From Neodiprion pinetum (lineage: Eukaryota; Arthropoda; Insecta; Hymenoptera; Diprionidae), in NCBI RefSeq assembly GCF_021155775.2, contig NC_060235.2:12983193-13047192 (forward strand): a stretch of 64,000 nt of DNA. Reading direction: 5' to 3'. Below the pieces are notes generated by a model. It saw only the letters and a list, made by a program, of their open reading frames with translations. It was not told the origin of the DNA and made no database searches. Position 1 is the first letter of the stretch. Every line of letters starts with the position of its first letter. Positions 1-9,022 of this stretch are shown in pieces. A program made the position numbers and the translations under genes.

Positions 1-2
1 CG

Positions 3-1230
3 CCTCTCAATCGCCTCCTGGAAGGATCCGAGGTCAAGGGCAAGACAAAAATCGCGTGGAACGCCGAGCTCGAGGACGCTTTCGAAAAATCGAAACGAGC
101 CCTCGCCGACGCAACACTCCTCGTACATCCAGACACGAACGCCGGGTGGGCAATCTTCGCAGATGCATCGGAACGAGCCATCGGAGCCGCCCTCCAACAG
201 CACCGCCAAGGTCAATGGGAGCCGCTCGCGTTCTTCAGCAAGAAACTATCACCCTCCGCGCAAAAGATGTCGACGTACGATCGCGAACTCGAGGCAATCT
301 ACGAAGCCGTCAGACGCTTCCGACACCTTTTCGAAGGTCGGCACATCGCCATCTACACGGGCCACAAGCCGCTAACTCACGCGTTCAACCAACGTCCCGA
401 GCGCGCAACTCCGTGGTAATTTAGGCGACTTGACCTCGTCGGCCAATTCACCTCCGACATCCGACACGTATCCGGCTCAGAAAACGTCGTAGCAGACATG
501 CTGTCGCGCGTCGACGCGATCGCAGCAGCAGTTTCGCCACAGGAGCTCGCGCAGTCTCAACGCGAAGACGACGAGCTACGCCAACTGCTAGAAAACAACA
601 ACCACGCGCTCGACCTCAGACGCCTCCGTTACCAGGACCCAGATGTGACTCTGTACTGTGATACTTCGTCAGGTACAGTGCGCCCGTACGTGCCCGCTTC
701 CCTCAGGAAGCGAGTGTTCCATTCCTAACACTCAGCGGCACACCCCGGACAACGCGCGTCTCGACGCCTCATTGCTCAACGCTACGTATGGCCGTCGATC
801 AACAAAGATTGCAACGAGTGGGCTCGATGCTGCGTGCCTTGCCAACGCAGCAAGATATCGCGACACACAGTCTCGCCCATCGCCAATTTCGAACCACCGT
901 CTCGACGCTTCGAACACATTCACATCGATCTGGTCACGCTGCCGCCGTCGAAAGGCCGCACAAAATGCCTCACGATCGTGGACCGTTTCACGCGCTATCC
1001 AGCAGCCGTGTCGCTCGAAGACGGCTCAACAGAAAAAGTCGCTCACGCGCTAATGCTATCGTGGATTGCACACTTCGGCATTCCCTTGCGCATTACTTCA
1101 GACCTGGGAGGACAATTTGAGTCAAACTTATTCAAAGAACTCTCGGAACTCCTAGGTTTCAAACACAAACGCACAACGGCTTACCACCCGCAAGCCAACG
1201 GACTCGTAGAACGCCTCCACCGTCAGTTAA
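3..1230 (+). pseudogene. pol: Ty3/gypsy pol, RNase H to integrase core, broken by two stops
   Basis: One reading frame (third forward) runs from the window edge. It gives an RNase H domain at about 150-420 (IFADASERAIGAAL, then YDRELEAIYEAV), the connection to integrase, an HHCC zinc-binding region at about 729-860, and an integrase core with D (HIDLV), D (SDLGGQFES) and E (NGLVERLHRQLR). In-frame TAA codons at 418-420 and 726-728 break it, so it is not functional. The frame ends at 1,226-1,230, where a TTAA transposon is inserted; the same protein resumes at 14,434. The 5' LTR, gag, protease and reverse transcriptase would lie left of the window. GC content is far above the flanking satellite. 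Confidence 0.9.
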
Positions 1231-1826
1231 GGGAGCTTTCCAGTGTGACAGTCCGAAAAATCGCTGTTTTTCGCGATTTTTTTTTTTAAAGAAAAAATAA
1301 TCTAATCGGTCTGGTTTTTTTTTTGTATATTAATTGGGTATTGAAGAATACAAAACAATTTTTTAAAGATCGATTTATTTATTAATTAATATCTATAAAA
1401 ATGATGAAACAATTGTTGCAGAAGATACACTTGGATGTGGTGTCCACGTTGGGGGTCACAATTTTGATCTGAAACAAAAAACACGAAAAGATTATTGATC
1501 GGTATATAATTGGCTTTCGTGCTATGAAGGCTTTTTTCTTTTTTTTTTTTTTTTGCAAAAATGGCGCCGGTTTGAACAAAAAGTATCGATTTTAGCATTT
1601 TTTTTGGCAGTTTTTTTTTACAAAAAAATAGGAGGATGTCAAAAAAAAAAAAAAAGCTTCCATAGCACGATAAACAATGACGTTAAGAATATTGTGTAAA
1701 AAATTCAACTCGATAGCTTTAAAACTCTGCCCTCCAAGTTGGACACCGTTTTGAAAAATGCTGTTTCGAGAAAAACGCGTTCAAAGTTTCAAGTGAGGAA
1801 ATTTTAGGTAAATCGTTTACTTACGG

Positions 1827-2138
1827 TCAATCAGCGATGCCAGGTCCATACAATATCCCTTCTGCTTCTTCGAGCAGATCGTGCTCAATGGATTGTTCAG
1901 TCCAACGAGCTGTCCTCGCCTCTTTGCTATCCAGGGACGCCCGGCGGTTTGCTTGGGTGATGCGCGCATTCTTGTACTTAGCGGCGAAATCTGCGGCGCT
2001 CGGCCCTATCGTGCATCCCATCGTCTCCAAAATTTTCGAAATTGGGTCGTAACCTTCATTGAAGGTGCACACAGCATACTGCGTAGCGATTTCTACTATC
2101 TGCTTGCCGCAGAATACGTGCTTTGGGGCTAGTTGCCA
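1827..2138 (-). pseudogene. C-terminal fragment of a DDE transposase of the element above
   Basis: The minus-strand frame reads from about WQLAPKHVFCG through CTFNEGYDPISKILETMG to a terminal YGPGIAD and stop. This layout (FNEG, then MG-x-x-xG, then a basic linker and an acidic stretch before YGPG) resembles the C-termini of insect proteins annotated as Mutator-like/Kolobok-type transposases. That family resemblance is from memory. No start codon or catalytic core is visible; the N-terminal part is missing or degraded, so this is a remnant. The second element of this family (21,380-22,718) lacks this coding piece. Confidence 0.45.
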
Positions 2139-2510
2139 TACACGGTGATTGATTAGTTTTCAAGAATTTAGCACGCTATCCGCTTTTTTTTTGAAAATTG
2201 AGTGCGACAAAAAAATAAGTCGCGCGACTAATATACGGCTAATTAACGGCAAATTATGCAATAGTCCGAAGTCACATTTTCGACAATTGGCGAGCCAAGT
2301 TCATGTACGTGCAGGTAGAAACGAGACAATAGAAATAACAGTCGCACGGGCAGACGGCCGACGCGGCAGCTGTAGCGCTCCGTTGCCTTCTTCCAAAAAA
2401 TGCTGTACAGTAACCGAAATAATCTGAATTTCGGCATGAAAATTTCAGGGAATATTCGGAAGAGTGTAAGTAGTGTATATATGAGAGTTCTAATCCAAAG
2501 ATGGCGGCGC

Positions 2511-2640
2511 TCCCCCCTAGTTCCCCCCTAGCTCCCCCCTAGCTCCCCCCTAGCCACCCCGCCCCCCGCGACTGACGGCGCACCCTCTCTCACCCCCTCC
2601 CCCCCGCGACTCACGGCGCACCCCCCCCCCGGTCATTTTC
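2511..2640. repeat. C-run array near the Polinton tip (G-quadruplex-capable); mirror copy at about 14,200-14,330
   Basis: Four or more CTCCCCCCTAG-type units, then further C runs, start about 40 bp inside the left end and are mirrored at the right end. The complementary strand has successive runs of six G with short AGCTA-like spacers, which meets the usual G-quadruplex pattern. Its role is unknown. Confidence 0.8.
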
Positions 2641-2964
2641 GGCGGCTATTTCCATAGGATTTGACACACACACGCACACACACACACACACACACACGCG
2701 CGCGCGCGCACACACACACACACGCACGCACGCAAAATAATTCCTGTCGAGACTTGTTTGGCGCCGGAAAGCCGCACATAAATCAGATAGGGTAAAAACT
2801 TGCTAGATCTATTGAAAAAATTTCAGGAAATTGCTCTTTGAGATAGTGCCGACAATGCACTTAAACCAATCTGGGATAGTGGGGGAGTGGTCCCCATAAA
2901 AATTCCTCGCACAATATGCGTGTCGAGACTTGTCCAATGGAAAAATTGTAGTGGGGGTGGGTGG

Positions 2965-2973
2965 TATATAAAG
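2965..2973 (+). promoter_or_regulatory. TATA box upstream of the 104-aa Polinton ORF
   Basis: TATATAAAG lies 85 bp before the ATG at 3,058, in the left inverted repeat. The mirror copy serves the ORF at 13,460-13,774. Confidence 0.5.
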
Positions 2974-3057
2974 CGTACGTCTATCGTGATCGTCACTCTG
3001 TTCTCATCGTATTCTCATTGTGAACTGTTCTCGCTCGTGAAATAACCTCGAAACGCG

Positions 3058-3372
3058 ATGGATCTAGCAAAAGTTAACCACGTCAGCCGCCTGGAGAATC
3101 TGCCAACCAAGAAGATGTCGGAACTCGAAATTGGGGGAGTGTATGACGTCATCGGGTTACGACTGGTCAAAACAAAATTCGGGGTACGTGTTCTGGCGAC
3201 AATCGATGGAGAATACAACGTCTTCTTACCACCGAGAATCGCAAGAGTTCTACAAGAAGATTCCAGTCAGCTGACTGAAATGTGTAGCATGGCCGGAGAA
3301 AATCGTCTGCAAATGAAATACCTTGGTGGAGAATTCAACAAGTTCGAATTTTCATGCAGTTATGCGCCTTAA
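3058..3372 (+). CDS. Polinton inverted-repeat protein, 104 aa, function unknown
   Basis: Small basic protein starting MDLAKVNHVSRLENLPTKK, with a central stretch (VYDVIGLRLVKTKFGVRVLA, then YNVFLPPRIARVL). The alternating hydrophobic pattern with a TKFG turn would suit a small beta-barrel such as an OB-fold nucleic-acid-binding protein. That is inference from pattern only. It lies wholly inside the terminal repeat, so the element carries two identical copies, this one and 13,460-13,774 on the other strand. A TATA box sits 85 bp upstream and the ATG is the first in the transcript. Confidence 0.75.
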   Translation: MDLAKVNHVSRLENLPTKKMSELEIGGVYDVIGLRLVKTKFGVRVLATIDGEYNVFLPPRIARVLQEDSSQLTEMCSMAGENRLQMKYLGGEFNKFEFSCSYAP

Positions 3373-3477
3373 ATGAACTATGCGATCCCCCTCTACTTCC
3401 ACAAAATTCATCCACGAGGGGGTAAAAGCGGGTGTGCTGGAGATGGAATAGTCAGCCTTCCACATACAATCCGTTAG

Positions 3478-3484
3478 TATATAA
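3478..3484 (+). promoter_or_regulatory. TATA box upstream of the 282-aa Polinton ORF
   Basis: TATATAA lies 28 bp before the ATG at 3,512, so the 5' leader would be only a few bases long. The same box is present in mirror image at the right end. Confidence 0.5.
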
Positions 3485-3511
3485 TCGAGCGCAACATTCC
3501 CACTCCTCAAC

Positions 3512-4360
3512 ATGGCGATGATCCTAGACGTGCAATGTTTTATCGGTCATAACATGAAGTTTGTACCCAAGGAAGTCGCAGTCGTGAATGTAAACGGGTC
3601 GGGTCTGGATTACATCATTTTCAAGCCGCCCTATGATTTGGCAAGCCTACCACTTGAATGTAGAGCTACCAATGTATGGTTGACGCACAATCACCATGGA
3701 ATATCATGGAACGCAGGCAACAAATCTCACGAGGATGTGACGAAGATTGTGAGAAAAATGGTTGAAAATGCGTGTTACGTATACGTCAAAGGGGCGGAGA
3801 AGAAGGCATGGCTGACGGAGATCGTCGATGGTACAACGAGGGTTATTAATATGGAAGATTTGCATATCATACCCCCTGCACTGGAAAAATTGAGGTATAT
3901 GGAAGCGGCATCGTGGCACGACGCGAACCATGGATACTCTCCAGCGAATAACCTCCAGCAAGCAGCAGCGCCAGGCTCAATTTGGTATGATGACAACTCT
4001 GAATACATCCCGGCATACAATTGCGCCTTTGAAAATGTGCAGCGACTAAGGAGTTGGTATTCGAAGGAGTGTACCAGCTCCCTCGAGAAATCCTTCCGTC
4101 TGTACAAAGAATTGGACGGTTTAAGGGGAATGATGTCCGAGGATATAGCTTTTTTACCAAAAGAATTTATCTGCACGTTCGCATCAAACTCCATCAATGA
4201 TGCGTGGGATAAACTACCAGAGAATATGAAAATGGACCACGCGGTCGCAAGGTTCCGCAGATGTAGCATACATTACACACCAGGACCCGATGGCGATATC
4301 GTGGATGGACCGAATCCTCTAATTGAAGACTGTTTAGCTTGCAATCGCGTGTATAGATAA
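3512..4360 (+). CDS. Polinton accessory protein, 282 aa, full-length copy
   Basis: Starts MAMILDVQCFIGHNMKFVPK, with a conserved-looking block (IIFKPPYDL, WLTHNHHGISWNAG) and a Cys-rich end (EDCLACNRVYR). It resembles a recurrent arthropod Polinton/Maverick protein of unknown function. The MILDVQCF start followed by VVNVNG could fit an RNase H-like fold, but I see no complete catalytic set, so this stays a guess. Codons 1-181 lie inside the terminal repeat and the rest is unique. The right-end copy is truncated, so this is the only complete one. Confidence 0.75.
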   Translation: MAMILDVQCFIGHNMKFVPKEVAVVNVNGSGLDYIIFKPPYDLASLPLECRATNVWLTHNHHGISWNAGNKSHEDVTKIVRKMVENACYVYVKGAEKKAWLTEIVDGTTRVINMEDLHIIPPALEKLRYMEAASWHDANHGYSPANNLQQAAAPGSIWYDDNSEYIPAYNCAFENVQRLRSWYSKECTSSLEKSFRLYKELDGLRGMMSEDIAFLPKEFICTFASNSINDAWDKLPENMKMDHAVARFRRCSIHYTPGPDGDIVDGPNPLIEDCLACNRVYR

Positions 4361-4642
4361 TATGGACAATATTTACCAAAATAACAATAGAATTTATTAC
4401 GATATATACAATTATATTCGCGTTTATATGTAGAATATTCGATAGAATTAATCTCAATTATATCATAGCTTATACATGGAATTGAAAAAATTTACTTTTC
4501 AATAAAATTATAATCTAGAAATAGGATACATTACAAATATATATCTTAATAACTTTTACCCATTCTCGTCATACAAAATGTAAATGTTATGAATTTTTAC
4601 TGGTGAAAAATATATAATCAATAATTATGAATTTAGCGTGGT
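4361..4642. other. AT-rich intergenic stretch of the Polinton
   Basis: Non-coding, separating the rightward 282-aa ORF from the leftward acidic ORF. It contains AATAAA-like signals on both strands (for example near 4,500), which suits a convergent terminator region. Nothing else is seen. Confidence 0.5.
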
Positions 4643-4981
4643 TTATTCCTCGAAATAATCCATAAAATCATTATCGCTATCCTGTTCGTTAACATTATCA
4701 TCATTATCGCTATTTTCGACATCTATAATTATTACGATAGTTTCATTCGCCCATTTTTCTACAATTATTTGCATACATATATCACCGTAATTTATATAAT
4801 ATTGGCTGTTTGGTCTCACTCGAGCAGCTCGCGCATCCTCAACGAGATCCCGAAGCTCCTCCAACGAGAACTCGCGTGTTGCTTCGGAAAAGCCTATAAT
4901 TATCTCTTCCTCAGCCTCCTCATCCTCGCCCCAATCAATGCTCGACCACTCGCCGTTATCATCACTCGAATGAGATGACAT
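4643..4981 (-). CDS. Acidic Polinton ORF, about 112 aa
   Basis: I take the ATG at 4,981 (MSSHSSDDNGEWSSIDWGED) rather than an upstream one, because acidic, polar composition begins there. The protein is strongly acidic throughout (DEEAEEE, then a C-terminal NSDNDDNVNEQDSDNDF run), with a middle segment LEELRDLVEDARAARVRP that looks helical. No family recognised. It sits next to a second acidic ORF on the same strand, and the pair may be expressed together. Acidic proteins are common in DNA-virus-like elements but their roles vary. Confidence 0.55.
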   Translation of the reverse strand: MSSHSSDDNGEWSSIDWGEDEEAEEEIIIGFSEATREFSLEELRDLVEDARAARVRPNSQYYINYGDICMQIIVEKWANETIVIIIDVENSDNDDNVNEQDSDNDFMDYFEE

Positions 4982-5176
4982 TTTTTTTCTTTCCAAAATT
5001 GATTCGCGATGAAAAATCTGTAAAAAGAGCAAGCCGAAATAGAAAAGTTGATGCTGCTGCACTCATCATTTATATGCATGATAAATCTCCAATTCAAAAA
5101 AGTTTCCACCTATTCAAAATGAGTGATACGGAGAAGGTGTGAAAGATACTAGAATTTTATTTCAATGTAGTGCTAC

Positions 5177-5629
5177 TCACCAATCCTCGTCCGAAAAATA
5201 ACCATCATCGTCAGCCCTATCTATGTCTCCCAGGATTTCACGGATTTCATCAATCTGATCCAGAAGTAAACCGAATTCAAAGCGTGCGTCATTACCGCCA
5301 TTCCAAACACCCTCCACCTCTGCTTCCTCCTCCTCCGCCTCCTCCTCCTCCTCCTCCTCCTCCTCATCCTCCACATCACCCGATGATGATGATGATTCGA
5401 GATGATGCTCGCGAGCCAAATTATGTTCAAACTCGCGATGATCATCACCAACACTATCGTCAATACATCGCTCGGGGTCGATAATTAGCCTATCAGCATC
5501 ACTATCAGTCAATTCATCCTCATCATCCTCCTCATAATAAGCCGCCCCTCTGCACACCCGCTTATATGTCGGCGATCGTGGTGGTGAATGGGGTGGGGAG
5601 TCTGATGACCCCCTTTTCTGTCCGTTCAT
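5177..5629 (-). CDS. Acidic, low-complexity Polinton ORF, 150 aa
   Basis: Starts MNGQKRGSSDSPPHSPPRSP, with a short basic/proline-serine head, then acidic blocks (EEDDEDELTDSDAD) and a run of about 20 Glu/Ala encoded by a CTC repeat at 5,327-5,366. It ends with a more ordered segment (FGLLLDQIDEIREILGDI) and YFSDEDW. The head contains KRV and SPP motifs that could be a nuclear signal and phosphorylation sites. No family recognised. The Glu run is likely to vary in length between copies. Confidence 0.55.
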   Translation of the reverse strand: MNGQKRGSSDSPPHSPPRSPTYKRVCRGAAYYEEDDEDELTDSDADRLIIDPERCIDDSVGDDHREFEHNLAREHHLESSSSSGDVEDEEEEEEEEEAEEEEAEVEGVWNGGNDARFEFGLLLDQIDEIREILGDIDRADDDGYFSDEDW

Positions 5630-5815
5630 ATTTTTTCGATATGATTCTAAAATTTTTCCAGAATTTTTATGGATACGATGATAGGGAATACAGAAAAGTT
5701 AAAACAAATCGAAAAAAACTTTTGTTAACATACTAATCAAATGCGATAATCATTACGGAATTCAAATCAACATTCACAGTATCGTAAGAGGATTGGCGTA
5801 GCACCATATACATAT

Positions 5816-7206
5816 GGGCTATTCCGCGTCAACCGGATCAGTCATCTCTCAGATATTTTTTTAATTTGGCATGTGGATTCTGTAGGGGGAGTTAGATTTT
5901 TGTGCCAAAGCGCGAATCTCATAATGCAAAATTCAATTTTTTATTAACAATAACAAATTAGACTCCCATTTTTTTCAAAAATTCATAACTTTGGCAAAAA
6001 ATTAGATACAATATATTTTTTTTTTCAAATTACGCGAAAAGCTCCATAGAATTTGAAAAAAAATACGGAATGGTAAAAAAAAGTTGTTATCAATTGTTTA
6101 TTTAACAATTAATTTTTCAAAGATTCTTAAAACAGTGACTGACACAATCAAAAAATTTTTTTAAAATTCTGACATGTTCCTTGAACTGTACTACAACCTG
6201 TGAATTAATTCCAGAGGGGTGTTTTTCGTCGTTTTCGAGTAAAAAATCTTTAAAGGTGTCGATGCGCATGAAATTGCGGCGCGCCGAGTCTCTACGTAAT
6301 GGCGGGCGGCCGGTTGCCGTCCACCGCTACCCCGCGGTGGCGTCGCAGCGTTATTTTAGAGTCATTTCCACGATGTGGGACATGATTGAAGAATCTGAAA
6401 AAAATACTGTACCTTCACAAGGCCTGCTCAAAGCGATAAGTGAAGTTTCAGGAATGTGTTTTTCACCGTTTTTTGATTACAGAGATTCAAAATAACGGTT
6501 ACACACCATGAGAGTGCACATAAATGATGATAATTACATAACTTGCTACTTATTTTAAAATAAAAACACATTCCTGAAACTTCACTTATCGCTTTGAGCA
6601 GGCCTTGTGAAGGTACAGTATTTTTTTCAGATTCTTCAATCATGTCCTACATCGTGAAAATGACTCTAAAATAACGCTGCGACGCCACCGCGGTGTAGCG
6701 GTGGACGGCAACCGGCCACCCGCCATTACGTAGACTCGGCGCGCCGTAATTTCATGCGCATCGACACCTTTAATGATTTTTTACTCAAAAACAAAGAAAA
6801 ACACCCCTCTGGAATTAATTCACAGGTTGTAGTACAGTTCAAGGAACATGTCAGAATTCAAAAAAAATTTTTTGATGGTGTCAGTCATTGTTTTAAAAAT
6901 CTTTGAAAAATTAATTGTTAAATAAACAATTGATAACAACTTTTTTTTAACATTACGTATTTTTTTTTGAATTTTATGGAGCTTTCCGCGTAATTTGGAA
7001 AAAAAAAATATTGTATCTAATTTTTTGCCGAAGTTATGAATTTTTGAAAAAAATGGGAGTCTAATTTGTTATTGTTAATAAAAAATCGAATTTTGCGTTA
7101 TGAGATTCGCGCTTTGGCACAAAAATCTAACTCCCCCTACACAATCCACATGCCAAATTAAAAAAATATCTGAGAGATGACTGATCCGGTTGACGCGGAA
7201 TAGCCC
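5816..7206. mobile_element. Foldback element, 1,391 bp, copy 1 (inside the Polinton)
   Basis: Nearly the whole element is one inverted repeat. The left arm, from GGGCTATTCCGCGTCAACC at 5,816 to about 6,463, pairs with about 6,562-7,206, leaving a loop near 100 bp. The arms include a GC-rich block (about 6,275-6,350) in otherwise AT-rich sequence. No coding capacity is credible. A second copy of the same length lies at 28,154-29,544. Both are inserted in AT repeats, so the target duplication cannot be read. Family unassigned; it must be moved in trans. Confidence 0.9.
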
Positions 7207-7897
7207 ATATATATGTGTATTCTATACAGTACTCACAAAAAATATAAACTCGTTGAAGTCTTGAGATTTTTCCAATGAACACCGATTTTTTTTTCTTTCT
7301 CACAGCTCACTTTATCGAAAACGTCTGTTTTGACACGAAGGATTTTTCAAAATTACCAGAGAAGTTTTCAAACCACTGTTCGAATAAATACTAAAGGACT
7401 CGCATCCCCCCTCCACCGAGCAAAACCCAGCCGGCCAATCATTCGTAGAGCACGCATCACGTGACATAGAGACGAAAGAGTGACGCGGGGGAGGCGGTAT
7501 AAGCTAGGAGAAAATTTTCTCAAGAGCTCGCCAGCTTTCCATTGCATACCCCACGCTCATATGGTTGGGGATGTGCAGGCTCGGACTTGCTCGCTATCAA
7601 GAGTCGTAAAACCCCAAAACTGCATGTGCACATACCATCCGGTGAAGAGCGGGCAAGATAAGATTTTTCTGACACCAAACACTGTTCGCCACTCGCTTTT
7701 CGTTGACCGATTTTTCCCACCACATGGCTCACGCTGCTTAACGACTCATAAAACCCAAAAATTGAGGGATGGTGGGAGGGGGACTGCGGACCCCGTCGCC
7801 TCTGACGTCATTTTTTACATGAATTTCATCTTCTCTGCAGAGTTGGGAGGGTGATGAAGAGCGGGCAAGATAAGATTTTTCTGACGCAAAACACTGC
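7207..7897 (+). promoter_or_regulatory. Upstream region of the Polinton rightward genes, with a duplicated 40-bp leader
   Basis: No gene is seen. A TATA-like TATAAG is at about 7,497. A block of about 40 bp containing GAAGAGCGGGCAAGATAAG followed by TTTTTCTGAC occurs twice, at about 7,645-7,685 and 7,857-7,897; the second copy ends at the ATG of the next gene. The repeat and its placement suggest a duplicated leader or promoter element. The 124-codon ORF over this stretch has no protein-like features. Confidence 0.5.
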
Positions 7898-8533
7898 ATG
7901 GATGCAAATGATAAAACACTGAAGTTTGGTGAAATTTCTACTACAAGTACACCGGTGAAGAAAACAACGGATTCCACAGCACAATATTTGAAAATGTTCA
8001 GCTTAAGTAAAAAGAGGGATTTGGATACCACATACGGCGTTCGAAAGTTGACAAGCGGTATGATGATTGGCGATACACCGATCAATTTCACTGATAATCT
8101 GGTCAATGTGGGGAATAAAAGTCATAAGAGAACACCTGGATTACTCGAATTACTGTTTAAAAAATCACCCGATGCATCGGTTGTAAATGACGCGGACAAG
8201 AATAATTATATAAAAATTGTAACGACGACAAATGCGCATCGAAAACGTTACCAAGCCGATGGAAGCCTTCGAGATGATTTAAAAAGTGCAAAGTATAGAA
8301 ATTTCATTGCGCAACACGTTGGCTCGCCGAAAAAATCAGGTAAAGGCTTACCCGACTATAAGATTGCGCGAAAGGAGGGGCAAGATGTCGATTACGTCTA
8401 CTGGGATGATCCAAATGAAATTGTAGATTGTCTCCGGCTGCTTATGGCGTCACAGGCTGCAGGCAATACCAGCCATTCCAACGAAATAGTCTCCATTATT
8501 GAGGAGTTGCGTGAGGCTGGAATCGTTTATTAG
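7898..8533 (+). CDS. Polinton accessory protein with conserved C-terminal domain, 211 aa
   Basis: Starts MDANDKTLKFGEISTTSTP, a polar, probably disordered head. The C-terminal half carries the motif seen in many insect Polinton proteins: YVYWDDPNEIVDCLRLLMAS, then QAAGNTSHSNEIVSIIEELR with a final EAGIVY. In my recollection this is a widespread uncharacterised domain of arthropod Mavericks. The ATG is the first after the duplicated leader. It is followed 46 bp later by another Polinton ORF on the same strand and then by the integrase, so the three probably form one transcription unit. Confidence 0.75.
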   Translation: MDANDKTLKFGEISTTSTPVKKTTDSTAQYLKMFSLSKKRDLDTTYGVRKLTSGMMIGDTPINFTDNLVNVGNKSHKRTPGLLELLFKKSPDASVVNDADKNNYIKIVTTTNAHRKRYQADGSLRDDLKSAKYRNFIAQHVGSPKKSGKGLPDYKIARKEGQDVDYVYWDDPNEIVDCLRLLMASQAAGNTSHSNEIVSIIEELREAGIVY

Positions 8534-8579
8534 CGGCGTGTAAACATAAAATCATCATTTGTTCAGTGACCGTCCAGTG

Positions 8580-9002
8580 ATGAGCATAGACATATTCGGG
8601 CGACACTCGGAGCGTGGTGGGGGTAAAAAATTTATTCGAGGGCCTCCGGGTGTTGGATTCAAAATCACCAGCGACAATCAGTATGATTTGGACGGTAAAC
8701 GATTGTGTAACATAGCTGATCCGCAGCACTCCACCGACGCCGTTTCCCTAAAAGTTCTCAATACTGCTTTACAGTCTATGGCTGTGGATATTGTGGATAC
8801 TTTTCAATCAAATTTTGAGAGTTTCGCGCATAATCACAACGAGGAGTTGAAACAGCTACGCATAAATAACAAAATCATTGAAAATACGTTGAATCGCATC
8901 AAACATATTGGGGAGCAGGCAACACCAACGTTGGGACAGACCAGCAGGGAATTAGTATCGATTGAGGAACCAGAGTGGTTGGACAGCAATTCGAAAAATT
9001 GA
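8580..9002 (+). CDS. Polinton accessory protein with GPPG motif, about 140 aa
   Basis: I choose the ATG at 8,580 (MSIDIFGRHSERGGGKK); an upstream TTG is not needed. The head contains FIRGPPGVGFKITSDNQYDL, then KRLCNIADPQHSTDAVSLK. This GPPG...YDL..KRL.N...P....DAV layout recurs in arthropod Polintons just upstream of integrase and recalls trimeric fibre or stalk proteins. The rest is helical (NHNEELKQLRINNKIIENTL), likely a coiled coil. Function unknown. Its end precedes the integrase ATG by about 20 bp. Confidence 0.65.
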   Translation: MSIDIFGRHSERGGGKKFIRGPPGVGFKITSDNQYDLDGKRLCNIADPQHSTDAVSLKVLNTALQSMAVDIVDTFQSNFESFAHNHNEELKQLRINNKIIENTLNRIKHIGEQATPTLGQTSRELVSIEEPEWLDSNSKN

Positions 9003-9022
9003 TAGGTGAAGAGTTGGGAACA

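Larger units (their letters stand above)
2469..4056 (+). repeat. Left terminal inverted repeat of the Polinton (1,588 bp)
   Basis: It is matched base for base without indels by the inverse of 12,776-14,363 (every paired coordinate sums to 16,832); I noticed one mismatch in a C-rich run. It includes a C-run tip, a CA/CG microsatellite (about 2,668-2,735), a complete 104-aa ORF and the first two thirds of a 282-aa ORF. Polinton inverted repeats are usually several hundred bp, so this is long. Confidence 0.93.

Noticed and set aside
2668..2735. CA/CG microsatellite as a separate mobile feature
   Set aside because: It is part of the Polinton terminal repeat and is mirrored exactly at the other end.
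5170..5484. Proline/histidine-rich plus-strand ORF
   Set aside because: Antisense shadow of the acidic minus-strand ORF across the CTC repeat.
7480..7854. 124-codon ORF upstream of the Polinton 211-aa gene
   Set aside because: It spans the duplicated leader, has no protein-like pattern and no conserved feature.
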